The notes under the pieces are model-generated. The model ran no database searches. It was given only the letters and a program-made list of their open reading frames with translations, and was not told where the DNA came from. A DNA stretch of 64,000 nucleotides. Source: Otis tarda. Lineage: Eukaryota; Chordata; Aves; Otidiformes; Otididae. This document shows, piece by piece, positions 26,553 through 37,929 of the stretch. Each line of letters opens with the position of its first letter. Within the stretch, counting starts at the first letter, position 1. The stretch is taken from the NCBI GenBank assembly GCA_026413225.1, contig CM048554.1:9998001-10062000 (forward strand), given 5' to 3'. The position numbers were made by a program, and so were the translations under genes.

Positions 26553-27085
26553 CCCACCTGGAGTACTGTGTCCAGTTCTGGAGCCCCCAACACAAGAAGG
26601 ACATGGACCAGTTGGAGAAGGTCCAGAGGAGGGCCACGAAGATGATAAAAGGGCTGGAGCACCTCTCCTATGAGGACAGGCTGAGAGAGTTGGGGCTGTT
26701 CAGCCTGGAGAAGAGGAGGCTCCGGGGAGACCTCATAGCGGTCTTCCAGTACCTCAAGGGGGCCTACAAGAAAGATGGGGAGAGGCTGTTCAGTAGGGCC
26801 TGTTGTGATAGGACTAGGGGTAATGGTTTTAAAATAGAGGAAGGTAAATTTAGATTAGATATTAGGAAGAAATTTTTTACAGTGAGGGTGGTGGAACACT
26901 GGCACAGGTTGCCCAGAGAGGTGGTGGATGCCCCATCCCTGGAAACGTTCAAGGCCAGGTTGGATGAGGCTCTGAGCAACCTGATCTGGTTGGGGATGTC
27001 CCTGCTCCTTGCAGGGGCTTGGACTAGATGACCTTTGAAGGTCCCTTCCAACTCTAACCATTCTATGATTCTATGATTCTATGAT
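26553..27085 (+). mobile_element. CR1 LINE fragment, 0.53 kb, inverted partner of the 32.9-kb copy
   Basis: Starts CCCACCTGGAGTACTGTGTCC and encodes [73 protein letters not shown] and [14 protein letters not shown], ending with three ATTCTATG units. Open for 142 codons. Very similar to the minus-strand element at 32902-33455 by eye; the two are inverted relative to each other about 5.8 kb apart. Confidence 0.95.
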
Positions 27086-27852
27086 CAGCCAAGTGTGAAA
27101 CCCATGGACTTAAAAAAAGAGAGAGCGAGGCGGAGAGAGAATGCTGACCAGGCCAGGAATGTTTCTCACTGCAATTCGGTGAGCAGGTATATTAAACACC
27201 CATTGAAGATTTCAGATTCCTGAAAGCTGTCTGATTTCAGCAGCTGTCCATCATCTCTAAATTAGCAAAGAGCTGTATTGTCTTTGCCACTCTTGTTGGA
27301 AGCTGATCTTTGGTCCCAGAGATACACTTCTGCAGCGATACTGGAGTTTTGCATCAGGGGAGCCTCCATAGCTTGGCAGAGCAGAGGAAGAAATGAAATA
27401 CCATGCAAACTGTAGGCAGGAGCAAAAGGGTAGCATTTGCAAAGGGAAGAGCTGATTTTGCTGGCACGGAGCAAAGAAGTGACCACCTGGGAGATGGTGT
27501 GCCACAGTTACTCCTGACTGGCTGAGGAGAAATATGAGATTTTGGCAGAAACCCTACAAACAGTCTGGGAGTAAAAGGCAGCAGCAATCTGGCAGGTATG
27601 CCCTCATGCCCTCATGGATACTGCTGATGGCCTTCCTCTGGCATTTTTAATGACACCCTCCTGAAACAGGATCCTTGACGTGCTCATCATTCCCAACATG
27701 TACAAAAGCAAACCATTTAAGTGCAGGTTTCCATGGAGAACGTATTACGCTTTCTCCTGGCAACCCTTCCCTAGGCAACACTGACAACTGGCTATTGTGT
27801 TTGCAGAGGAGGGCTCATTTGTCCCTTAGCAAGCACGCTGGGAATGGGGCCT

Positions 27853-28465
27853 TTACCTGGTTTTGGCTGGGATGGAGCTAATTTTCTTCCCAGTAGCTGC
27901 TGTGTTTTGGATTTAGTATGGGATTTGGTATGTGAAGAATGCTGATAATACACTGATGTTATTAGTTGTTGTTAAAGAGACCAAGGGCTTTTTCAGCTTC
28001 CCAGGTTTCACTAACGTGCAGATGCAAGAAGCTGGGAGGGTATAGCCAGTACAGCTGACCCAAATTGGCCAAAGAAAGTACCCTGTGCCATAAGCGTCAC
28101 GCTCAGTACATAAGTGGGGACTAGCCAGTGGGCTCTGGCTTGTTTTTGCTCTCACTGCTTGGGATCACTTCAGGGTCGCTTTTTGTTTTCATTCCATGAT
28201 CACTGCTCGGGATGGGCTGTATTGGTTGTCAGGTGGTGAGAAATTGTGCATCGTTCGTTTTGTGTATTTTATTATCCCTATTTATTATTATTACTATTAT
28301 TGCATATATATTATTATCTCTTCCTTTTTTACCCTATTACCTCCCTTTTTTATCTCAACCCATGAGTTTTCTTTTCTTACCAATTCTCTTCTCCATCCCC
28401 TGAGGAGCAGGGGGGAGCAAGCAGCTGCGTGGTACTTTATTGCTGACTGGGGTTAAACCACAAGA
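27853..28465 (+). mobile_element. Solo ERVL-type LTR, second copy, opposite orientation
   Basis: Same family as the 2688 element but on the + strand: CCTGGTTTTGGCTGGGATGG, TGTTTTGGATTTAGTATG, GCTGACCCAAATTGGCCAAAG, GTACATAAGTGGGG (TATA-like), a TTATTATTATTACTATTATTG run, TATCTCAACCCATGAGTTTTC and GGGGTTAAACCAC at the end. Its terminal TGT and ACA are both eroded. The flanks GGCCT (27848-27852) and GTCCT (28466-28470) differ by one base and may be a decayed 5-bp duplication. Divergence from the other copy suggests an older insertion. Confidence 0.85.
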
Positions 28466-28821
28466 GTCCTTTTTCATGTGCCACCAAGGCCTGGGATCAA
28501 GGTGGGAATCTGGGCTGAAAGCTCCCTGGTTCCTTACTATCCAGTGGCCCAGGCAGGCAAGAAGGGTACAAAAACACGTATCTATCTCCTCTGTCTGGGG
28601 TGGGGTTTACTGTTCCCTAGCACGCAGCTGTTTCCACCATACCTGGAGGATCTTCCAACTCCTTTTTAAAAATGCATTGCTTAGCATTAGTTGCTGAACA
28701 GCTAAATACTCCTGAGGCTTCCACATTATAAGACCACTTACAACTGCCTGTGCTGTCTCACCTCACCTTGAGCCCTGGGAGCAAGGTCTGACTGATTCTC
28801 CCTGGGACAGCAGAATGCCTA

Positions 28822-29311
28822 TGTTCTTTACCCAGCGTGCAGAGAGCCAATCACACACAGAGTTGAGATATTTGTTTATTTCATTTCTGGGCAGAGATGG
28901 GTGCTAGGTCGTACATCCACAAATCTAGCACACCTGGTCACAACTGTGTTACATATTTATACAACTGAAAATAACAGTTCCACCTTTCAGTCACTCCTAC
29001 TAACTGCAATTGGTTAGTTCTTTTCCTACATTAGGTTAAAGATAAATACTTCTTAAAGTTACTACGCATGCTCAGTGAATAGGGGTCTCCATCTGAGGAG
29101 GGGACAATTTTAGCACTAGAGGTGTGGTTTTCCTATTATAATACAAGAGTTCACTTTGAGGACATGAAGTCTTTGAAGACTTCCTAAGATGTAGGGGGAT
29201 CAGTGAACATTTTTTTTCCTTTCTTGACATCATTCCTTTTATCTGTTCAAGGCCCCTCTGGTCTTTGTACACTCCATCCTTAAACAAGTTAGTCATCACC
29301 TCTGCCAAACA
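28822..29311 (-). mobile_element. Solo LTR-like element (ERVK-type), minus strand
   Basis: Read on the minus strand: starts TGTTTGGCAGAGG, has GCATGCGTAGTAACTTTAAG, a TATA box GTTGTATAAATATG, a poly-A signal AAATGAAATAAACAAATAT, then TCAACTCTGTGTGTGATTGG, CTCTCTGCACGCTGGG and ends TAAAGAACA. The order promoter, TATA, poly-A signal, short U5 and TG...CA ends is that of a retroviral LTR, and the U5 resembles avian ERVK LTRs. No clear target duplication was found (TGCCTA left, GCCAGT right), so the exact ends are inferred. Confidence 0.65.
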
Positions 29312-32039
29312 GCCAGTTCTGCTGTTTTAGAAACCTGTTTTTCAGAAACTGTTCAAGACACCAGCCTCTTCCCTGCTGAAGCTGACCCAAAGTCAGTTAA
29401 GTCCTTCTGACTCTACTAGGTCTCAGAGCTCCTCTTCTTTAGAGATGTTTCTTCTTGCACATCTGAAGTTCCTACCAAGGAGGAGACAAACTGGTGTAAT
29501 ACATTTAGTTGACATTGTTTTTACAATGGGAAAGCATACATTAGGAAGTAACTTTAAACAACAGAGATTTACAGGCAATGAGCCAGCAAAAAAAATGTTT
29601 GTGTTATCAGTTGTTAAAAATTATCAGTCTTGCTGAAACAAATGAGATAGATTGAGACTTCGCTATTACTCAAAGACTGGAAAACCCTCATCAAAATCAC
29701 ACCTCCTCTGAATTTTTTTTTGCTGACATTCATCCTTCACTGGAGCAGGCAGCCTGCCTTTGAATGGTCCATTATCAGCCTGCATTGCTGTCCCTCCCAG
29801 TGGCAGCACCGTTCACACATCGATGACTAATATTGGTTCAAATCTATTTTACTGTGAAGTAAAACAGTTATCACTGGTGAAAAAAAAAAATGGAGCAAAT
29901 AACTTTTGCTCCAAAATGTAAATGACAGCATGCCCAGGCAGTAGGCTTATTGTAATTGTTTTCAGTTCTGGTAGCTTATCAAATATGATGGGATTTTTCT
30001 CTACCCTGAGATAACAAAGAAATAGCTGATAGCATCGCTTTGCTGAACGTATTCCAGTGCTGGACAGACCAGATGTGGCTCACAGGAATGTAGTGGAATA
30101 CTAAAAGCACCAGGCTACTTGCTGGATACCTGTGGTGTGGGGCTTTTCCCACTTTAGCTTCTCGCCACAGGGAGAATGGTGGCTGCACCACAGTGTTTTA
30201 ACAATCAGTTGTTTCCCTTTCGGGCTGATCACTCCTTTGGTTCTTTTTCCCCACCCTTCCTGCCTGCCACAACAGCACCGTGCTGGTGCTAACCAAGTGT
30301 TGCTGGCGGCTCAGTCTCCTGCTTTCTCTCTAGCTTCTTGTGGCATCGCCCACACCAGCTTCCTGCACAGCAACTGAGCACTAGCACTTGGTGCTTTTCT
30401 GGGATCCAAGCCCTAACACAAAGACTTTTCCAGGCTACTTAGCAGTCTGTGGAGCTCAGGGCACATGGGGAGACTTAGCATGCTATTTCCAGTTCTAGGG
30501 AGAGAACTTGGGGTTCAACCAGGTAAAATAATAATAGTTCAGTGCTAATGGAACCACATTTTTTTAAGAAGGTCTAAGTGAAGCCCCAAACCCCAAAACC
30601 ATTCCGAGTAACTTTGTTACTTTTCAGACTTGGAAGGTTTTGCTCCAAGATGATTTAGCCTTTTGGAAAGTCTTTTCTTGAAATGTAAGTCTATTTTTAG
30701 AGGGGGTGGGAGGAAAATAATGGTAATAAACAACCCTCACAAAGGAGGAAATTTGCCCTCTTTGAGTTGGATCTTGAAGCTGAAGGACCAGTAGTGCTTT
30801 TGTAGGCCGTGCAGCATATTGAGAGACTGGCTAGTGCATAAACCCATTCCCATTGACAGAAGACAAAACACACTCAACATCTACGCTGCTGGCATTTGCC
30901 CAGCTGCAGCAGTGTGACAAGGCACAGTTGCTAAACAGCATTTCACTGGCTGCAAATTTTTTGTATGTAACAAATTTGTACAAGGCAAATTCCTTCTCTC
31001 CAGTAAACAATGCATAGAAAATGGCATTTTCATTAGATCACCCAGCGCATAAATTAAAAAAAAAAAAGTTTAATTCTCTCTGTGACACAATTACTTCCAA
31101 AAGGAAGAACTGGAAATAACTACTGCAGTGAACAGATCTGCAGGAACTTATGAGATAATTGGTTTTATCCTTAGTGACACTGTCAGATTACGTCCTGAAA
31201 TATGGGGTATTTTAATGCTGTGAAAATGCACCTATTTAAAGTGCCTGAAGATAAGATAAAAATCCAGTTTAAAAGATTATATCTTGCATCAATTTTCTGC
31301 CAGCAGCGGGTTTATCACCACACTACAGGAAATTCTTCTTTACAGCTTCTCAGTGTATTTTTGTTTCATAACGTACAAAGCAATCATAGTGTTGCATATT
31401 GAACATATGACAAACACTGAACACATCGCAGGTTGTGTGCCTCTGCTCACTAATGCAAATCATCAAGCCATTTGTTATTACTGTAGTCTTAAACATTGGA
31501 ACTAGTCTATAAGGAAGAAGAATGGTAATGCAGTATATGAAAATGCCTGTATTGCAGAAGACGGCAGTCAGACCAACAACTCGACTGCCTTTGCCACACA
31601 GGAAAGAGAAAAATAAGAGGGAAAAACGCTGCTGTGAATATTTTCCAGCACAATTCCCCCTGCCTCTAAAACGGTTCTGAAAAAGCAAGAATCCTAGTAT
31701 TCTGCCTTTTCATTCTTGGTATACTAATGCCTCATAGCCACAGTGGTAGGTAGTGCGCAAGCGAGCAGAAGGTGCTTCTGCCCGAAGGGGACTGCGCCAA
31801 AGGGTACGAGGCATGTGCAGCATGCTGAACTGCCAGGTCTTGTTGTTACACTTGCTGTGCGTGAGGATAGGGTCTCGAGCAGTTCTGAAAGGGGCTTAAG
31901 CTGCTGCGGTTCCGAGGAGCGACACAGCGCCGAGGAGCCGGTATTACTGTCAGGCACAGGGGAGCCTTCCAAGCCACAGGAAACTGCTTCTGCTGGAGCC
32001 TCTTTGGATCAAATGGCCATCAGCACTCACAGAACAGCA
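29312..32039. other. Intergenic DNA leading to the CpG island
   Basis: AT-rich until about 31740, where G+C begins to rise. No gene recognised on either strand. A leftward gene sharing the CpG promoter would start here but no convincing first exon was found. Confidence 0.55.
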
Positions 32040-32750
32040 AGCACACCTCCTCCAACCCAGCCCTCACCCGCGGGGAGCACCGCACAGCCCGCTGCGCCTC
32101 AGCCGTGCGTGCAAGGGGAACGGAACCACCGGGAAAGCGGCTGGAACTCCTACGAAAGCCGTCCGAGCTCCGAGGAGACACACCGCCCTGGGGTCCGGGC
32201 TGCCGCCATGGCCCGGCCCCCAGGTACTTCCCGCCGTTGGGGTCCTGCGGCGGGGCCCTGCTGTGGGGCTGTTCGGCAGCTTGCCTGTCGGATCCGTAAC
32301 TGTGCAGCCGCTCCCGGGAAGGAGCCGAGGCGGTGGGAGTGTTTCAGTAAGGCTTCAGCGGAGTGCCAGCCGTTGGTTTTCGTCACTCCATCCTATTCCC
32401 CCACCCCAGACCTTTCGCTCGCTGCCTTCGCTTTTTCTCATCAAGCAGTGCGCGGGGCAGCTAAGTACGGTGGCCGGGAGTCGGGGGAGAAGCCAGTATG
32501 GCGGCGGCGGTGGTAGCGGTCGGCCGGGCGTGCAGCTATGGTGTCTTGCGAGCGGCGTGGCGAGGTGACTGGGGAGAGCATGGTCCCGGGGGCGCCTTCT
32601 CGGGGAGAAGAGGCGGTAATCGCCCGTGGGCCCGTCTCGCGAGGCAACAGTCCGGTCCAGGCAGCCGCCACGGGAGGCAGGGCCCCGAGCGGTTCCCCGG
32701 GCGGAGGCGGGGATGGTGGGGCCGGTGTGTGCGCGTAGAGGCAGGTTTGC
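32040..32750. promoter_or_regulatory. CpG-island promoter of MRPS5
   Basis: A sharp rise in G+C and CpG density stands out from the AT-rich surroundings and contains exon 1. No TATA box lies near the start codon, as usual for housekeeping mitochondrial-protein genes. A YY1-like core (ATGGCGGC) overlaps the start codon. A GTGCGCAAGCG string at about 31754, on the left shoulder, resembles an NRF-1 half-site pair. The pyrimidine-rich stretch CCTTCGCTTTTTCTCATC near 32425-32445 is a plausible start-site region. These motif calls are by eye. A bidirectional promoter is possible, but no leftward gene was recognised. Confidence 0.85.
32498..32564 (+). CDS. MRPS5: MRPS5 coding exon 1 (start of mitochondrial targeting region)
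   Basis: Encodes 22 residues plus one base, beginning MAAAVVAVGRACSYGVL and ending AAWR. It closely resembles the mammalian MRPS5 start (MATAVRAVG in human). The peptide is rich in Ala, Val and Arg and has no acidic residue, as expected for a mitochondrial presequence. The ATG sits in a CpG island in the context GCCAGTATGGCGGCGG, which also resembles a YY1 core site, common at the start codons of ribosomal-protein genes. The exon ends at GCGAG|GTGACT, leaving phase 1. ATGs further down (32538, 32579) are in other contexts and lack the MAAAV match, so 32498 is preferred. Confidence 0.85.
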
Positions 32751-32901
32751 TGTGTCCTTGCCGCATTCCCTCCACCTGGGGAATGGGAATTCTGCTTTAT
32801 ATCTAAGCAATTTTAATGGGACTTTCTAAATGAATGTGGGTTTAAAAAAAAAAAACAACAAAACAACAACTTGTATTTTGCTAGGTAGTGTGAACCTAGT
32901 T

Positions 32902-33455
32902 AGAATTAAGAATCTTAGAATTGTTTGGGTTGGAAGGGACCTTCAAAGGTCATCTAGTCCAAGCCCCTGCAAGGAGCAGGGACATCCCCAACCGGATAAG
33001 GTGGCTCAGAGCCTCATCCAGCCTGGCCTGGAACATTTCCAGGGATGGGGCATCTACCACCTCTCTGGGCAACCTGTGCCAGTGCTCTACAATCCTCATT
33101 GTAAAAAAATTTTTCCTAATATCCAATCTGAATCTACCTTCCTCTATTTTAAAACCATTACCCCTAGTCCTATCACAATAGGCCCTACTGAACAGCCTCT
33201 CCCCATCTTTCTTGTAGGCCCCCTTGAGGTACTGGAAGACCGCTATGAGGTCTCCCCGGAGCCTCCTCTTCTCCAGGCTGAACAGCCCCAACTCTCTCAG
33301 CCTGTCCTCATAGGAGAGGTGCTCCAGCCCTTTTATCATCTTCGTGGCCCTCCTCTGGACCTTCTCCAACTGGTCCATGTCCTTCTTGTGTTGGGGGTTC
33401 CAGAACTGGACGCAGTACTCCCAGTGGGGTCTCACCAGAGCGGAATAGAGGGGGA
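32902..33455 (-). mobile_element. CR1 LINE fragment, 0.55 kb, in MRPS5 intron 1
   Basis: On the minus strand: [93 protein letters not shown] and [14 protein letters not shown], with the 3' end at AGAATTCTAAGATTCT. It stays open for 173 codons, so it is rather young. It shares diagnostic features (HWHRLP; GGGGCTTGGAC rather than GGGGGGTTGGAC) with the copy at 26553. Confidence 0.95.
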
Positions 33456-33603
33456 ATTGTTGCTTTTGCATGTGTTATTCTTCTTCATGGCAGGAAGTGT
33501 GGTAAATGCCTTGTAAAATTACTAGCTTTACACTTATATTGTCATTGGTGGACAAGGTTACTGTTGTCACTACTTAACAGTTTCTCTCTTTATTCACATG
33601 CAG

Positions 33604-33713
33604 TAAACTTGTACTTCAAATCATATACAGGCTTTAGGCATGCAGATCTCACTCATCATTACAGCGTTTGGGGCAGGCCAGCTGTGCCTTTGGAAACCTA
33701 TTATGCCATCAAT
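33604..33713 (+). CDS. MRPS5: Tentative MRPS5 exon 2 (phase problem downstream)
   Basis: A 110-nt open segment follows a pyrimidine-rich acceptor (TTTCTCTCTTTATTCACATGCAG) and ends at a usable donor (CAAT|GTAACT). Read after the phase-1 base of exon 1 it stays open: VNLYFKSYTGFRHADLTHHY and then a stretch ending ETYYAIN. It lies where mammalian MRPS5 has a poorly conserved linker after the presequence, and similarity to that linker is at best faint. Oddity: it ends in phase 0, while the next solid exon at 42113 needs a phase-1 donor. Either this exon is not part of the main transcript or a small exon of 3n+1 bases follows. Without it, exon 1 joins 42113 in frame. Confidence 0.4.
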
Positions 33714-36700
33714 GTAACTTGGGCAGTAATAGATGCCTTAAGATAACAGAGTGAGGTGGTTTGCTTTTTAATTCAAACACTATTCTCTTCACATTCTTTC
33801 TACCTTTATCTTTTTATGTCTTTTGGGACATTTTTAATAGATAGGAATCCAAGATTGTTTTCTAGACTTCTCTAATTTTTCAGTAGCCATTTCTTTCAGG
33901 TTTTTAATCCTCTGGAATCACTTTTCAAAACTCATATGTATTATTTTTCCCACTAGAGGTTAAAGGAGGAAAGGAGAACGTGTATATTTTTTCCACTAAG
34001 GTTCAGAGATTACTTTGGATCTGTCCTTCAAAAGTTGTGGTTTAGAAAATTGGAAAAATTATCTTTTGATATATAGAAAATAATACTGTATAACTGAAAA
34101 CTTCTGCTGGGTGGCATTTCCTGAATTATGCAGTTAATTTTTATACAGAATTTTTTTTACCTGCATGCTTCTCGTAAGAGAAAATTAAAGTCTTTTCATT
34201 ATACAGTCTTTTCATTATACAGTGTTTTTAAGCAGTGAATACTACTAAGGTTTGAATGCTAACTTTCGGTGGTATAGGTGTAGTTACTGCAGTGCCGTGG
34301 CTACCTTAGCCTTTTGTATTGTAAGTACTCTCCATTTGCAACTTTGCTGCCTGCCTTTCAGCAGCTCTGTCCCCTTTCACCCAAGCTGCTCTGGCATTGT
34401 TGCAGAGCCTTTGGGGCAGTATTTTCCCCTTGTGCTCACGCTGGCTGTTGTCCTTATGGCCTTGGAGCTGTGAATCCCAGTAGTGTTTGATGGGTTCTCC
34501 GGAGTAGCAACTGGCAGGAGGAGGAAAAACTTCTCTTCTTCTCTTTGGAAGAAAGGCCAGATTACATTGGTAGAAGTATATTCAAGTGTGGTATTAGAAC
34601 ACCTGGAAGATGGGCATGTTTTTTTTTTTTTTTTTGCTTTCAGCAGAGAATATCCCTTCTTTCTTTTCTTCAAAGGCAAAATAAAATTCTCTAGCTCTTT
34701 TTAGCTTCTGCAGTCCTCTAAGAACTTCCTTGCTTCCACACCTAAAAAAATAAAACTGAGCAGTTAAACGAATTTCTGGTTTCTTTCCTCAGGGCAACAT
34801 ATAACAAAGTGATGCCCGTTCTGTAGCCAAAGTGCGATTAAAATCAGCATTCAGGGAGTTTGAAAGCAGGCCAGTGCTGTTTCCTTGGTGGAGGGGAACA
34901 TGCTTACTGTCTAGTCACAGAGTATATCCTAAAAAAAGAATATTTCTTGCAAGTAGACCAAGAAAAGTAAAAGGCTGCAACTGCTTCTAAATAATTTATT
35001 AAAATAATCTGTGTCTTTTCAGATGTGACCCTCTAACACTTTCTGATTTGATTGCTTTGTGTTCCATGCTATCCAGGTAGATAGTGACCTTTTCCATGTG
35101 CTATGATTTTTAAATGCAAGGTTTTTAGCTTAAGAAATTAAGTTGTTCACGTCCAGATTTCTCCAAGGTAGCTGGAGGGTTTTTTAAAAAGTGGGTTGTA
35201 TCAGTGCAAAGATTTCATTACTACATGGGCCTTTCTTGAGTACTTAAGAGATTATATGAAAAAATAGTAATGATTCTGAAGTGTATTCCCTATTGTGATT
35301 GTTTTTATGAATACATTACTTCTGTTTGTAACAGAATGAACATTTGAATAAAAAGCAGTGAGCAAAGTGTTAAACAGAAAAACCAGGCAAAAAAACCCCA
35401 AACTTCATGGCCCATTAGAGGCTAAGTTAATAGCGCTTGGTATCTTCAGAACTGCAATTTGGAATTTGATCAGAACATCTCTATTTTCTTGTACGTAAAC
35501 CTTGTGAGAATGTTGTGATTATTTCAGCCTAGAGCCTCCCATGTGTATGCCTGGAACTATACTCGGGCAATTTTTCCAGAGTTCTAATTAGAACCACACA
35601 ATAAGCATCTTGATTGCTCTTTTAAAAAGTTTTTTTTACAGTGCAGTTCTCACTGCTGAAACCAACTTCATGCAGTGCTTCTTTCTCTCAGGTACAGAAC
35701 TGAATAAGAACAGTTTTCTCTATTTAATTCCTGTGGAAAATAATTACAGGAGTAGAAGGGATTATTAAATTGTTGTCAATTGTTTAAAAAAATAAAATTA
35801 GTGCTCAGGCTTGCTGAACACTGCATTCACTAGTAAAGTAAATATATGGATGTTCAGCCTGCTTGCTGAATGTTAATTAGGTGATTTGAAAAGCAAATGG
35901 CAATGCATGCCAATTTTGAGCATTGTGTGTGGTGACATGCTGCACCCTGTGCATGAGTCTTCTAAAGGTGCAGTGTTAAACCAGTAGGTAGCTGAAGTAA
36001 AGGTTAGGAAAGTTATAATTAAATGGGTACAGTAAAGTAGTAGACTTGTATATGACCTAGGGTGAGTGGTAGAAAGAAAACTGCTTGGGATTTAAAGTTT
36101 GCAGAAATAAGACTGTTAACTCATTAGGTTTACTTTTCCCCCATCTTGAGATTCATTCTTCTATTGTGTTGTGTGAGAAGAATGAAATGGTTTTATAATG
36201 GTTTTGCTATGTGATTTTTTTTTTATTGCTGAACATATGTATATTTATACTTGTATAAAATTTAGTGTTTAGCCAGCAAAAGACAACACTTAAAAGTCAC
36301 CTCAGGGTTTTAGTTGTAGTGTTTGTAGCAAGGAAGTAAGTATCACTGAGGGGTTAATTTTTTGTTAGTGTGGAGCACGACTTAAATATAGTAAGCATGC
36401 TGCTTTTTTTCTGCTTGGTTGATGTGTCTTTTGCTGGTGGCAGGACATCAGTCCCGCACTTGTGACTTGTCTTAATTTTACATATGATACAGTTTTGAAT
36501 AGCTTACTGTAAGAAACATCTTAGATTTTAAATAAAAATCCCATCATTGGTGTTTGGAAGATATATAGGGAGTAGAAGATATGACAATATTAATGGTACA
36601 TACTTATATTTCAAAATGCTGTTTTGTTGAGATGTGACATTTCAAACTGTTTACATTCCAGAAATATTTTTATTCTTTACTCTTTTTTTCAAAGTGTCTG

Positions 36701-37929
36701 TTCCTTTGGTAGCAGTATGTGTACAGAAGTGTGTGGGTATACTTTATTAAATACCAGCACTCAGTGTTTCAGACTTTGGGAATCGTGTGGGTTTGGGTTG
36801 TTGGGGTTTTTTTTTCTGTCTTCCCGCTTCTGGTTTTGTCCTGCTGCAATTCAGAGACCAGAACAGTCTCATCTTCCAGTGTCCAAAATATGGACAACAC
36901 AGCCCCTGGGCTTTCCCAGACATACAGTTTTGATTGCCAGCTCTGAACTGGTATTCTCTCTCTGCCAGTCTTAAAAGTATTAAATGTTCCCACTTCATAA
37001 AAGATTAAATCCTTAAAGAAAACAGGAGATTTGTCACTGGTTTCAGTGAAGCCAGGATCTCACCCTGGGCTTTAACAGCTTCTATTGTAAATTGTCATAT
37101 TCGGATGTTGTACTTCTTTAAAAATAATTTTGGATCACCAGACTTCTTGACATCAATTGAAGGTCGTCTGACCTTTTTCTATCATACTGGTGTTTATTTG
37201 GCTTCTCCCCTTTTTTGACATTTGACTTTTTCTCCTCTTCTGTGCCCCAGCCGTTTTGTCAGAATTTTATTTCTGCAGCAGTTGTTTGTCTGATTCCACT
37301 GTATCTTGATTCTTCTTATTGTTGTCATTTTGTCCTGAGTTTATTTGCTCTGTATAGACTTTTCAGATTTCCATTACCATTTCAGAAGGACATGGTTTTT
37401 AGAATGTGGAAATTTTTTTGCTGAGGAAAGTAGGAGTAAAACAAACAACCAAAAGCCAATTGCATTGCAAATATTTTTGATAATGAAGTAAACTGTCTAA
37501 TATTCCTGAGTTTTGTTTTCCAAATGAATCTATTGTTTCTTAGGCAGAAAATTTAGAATACGCTTTTGTATTACAGAATTGTGAAAGAAACCAGCATCTC
37601 CGCTGCTAGAAGTGCAGATGACCAATTCAAGCAAAGCAATTACTTTCTCACTGTAATGTTTTAATGTACATTTGAGCCTGGCCCAGACTATTAGTGTTCC
37701 CAGTGTTCTGAATGTTGACCAGTCTTGTTTTAGATAGTAAAATGTTGCTCCAACAGATAACTCTTGAGTGTAAGTAGAGCCAATTTAACAAACAGGATAT
37801 AAGAGGAGCATGGCAAGGGAGGAAAGCTAAAATAGTTTTTTGTATTCTTATTCACTGGAAAAAGAAACAGGAGATATCCATATGGTACCCCTTGATGGTG
37901 ATAGTGGTGAGAGTTAGCGAATATTTCTG

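Noticed and set aside
31200-31700. Possible leftward gene sharing the MRPS5 CpG promoter
   Set aside because: Minus-strand frames here have no recognised product and no first-exon signature; left as a possibility only.
32830-33516. 228-codon + strand open frame in MRPS5 intron 1
   Set aside because: It is the antisense of a minus-strand CR1; its [12 protein letters not shown]-type text is the usual CR1 antisense reading.
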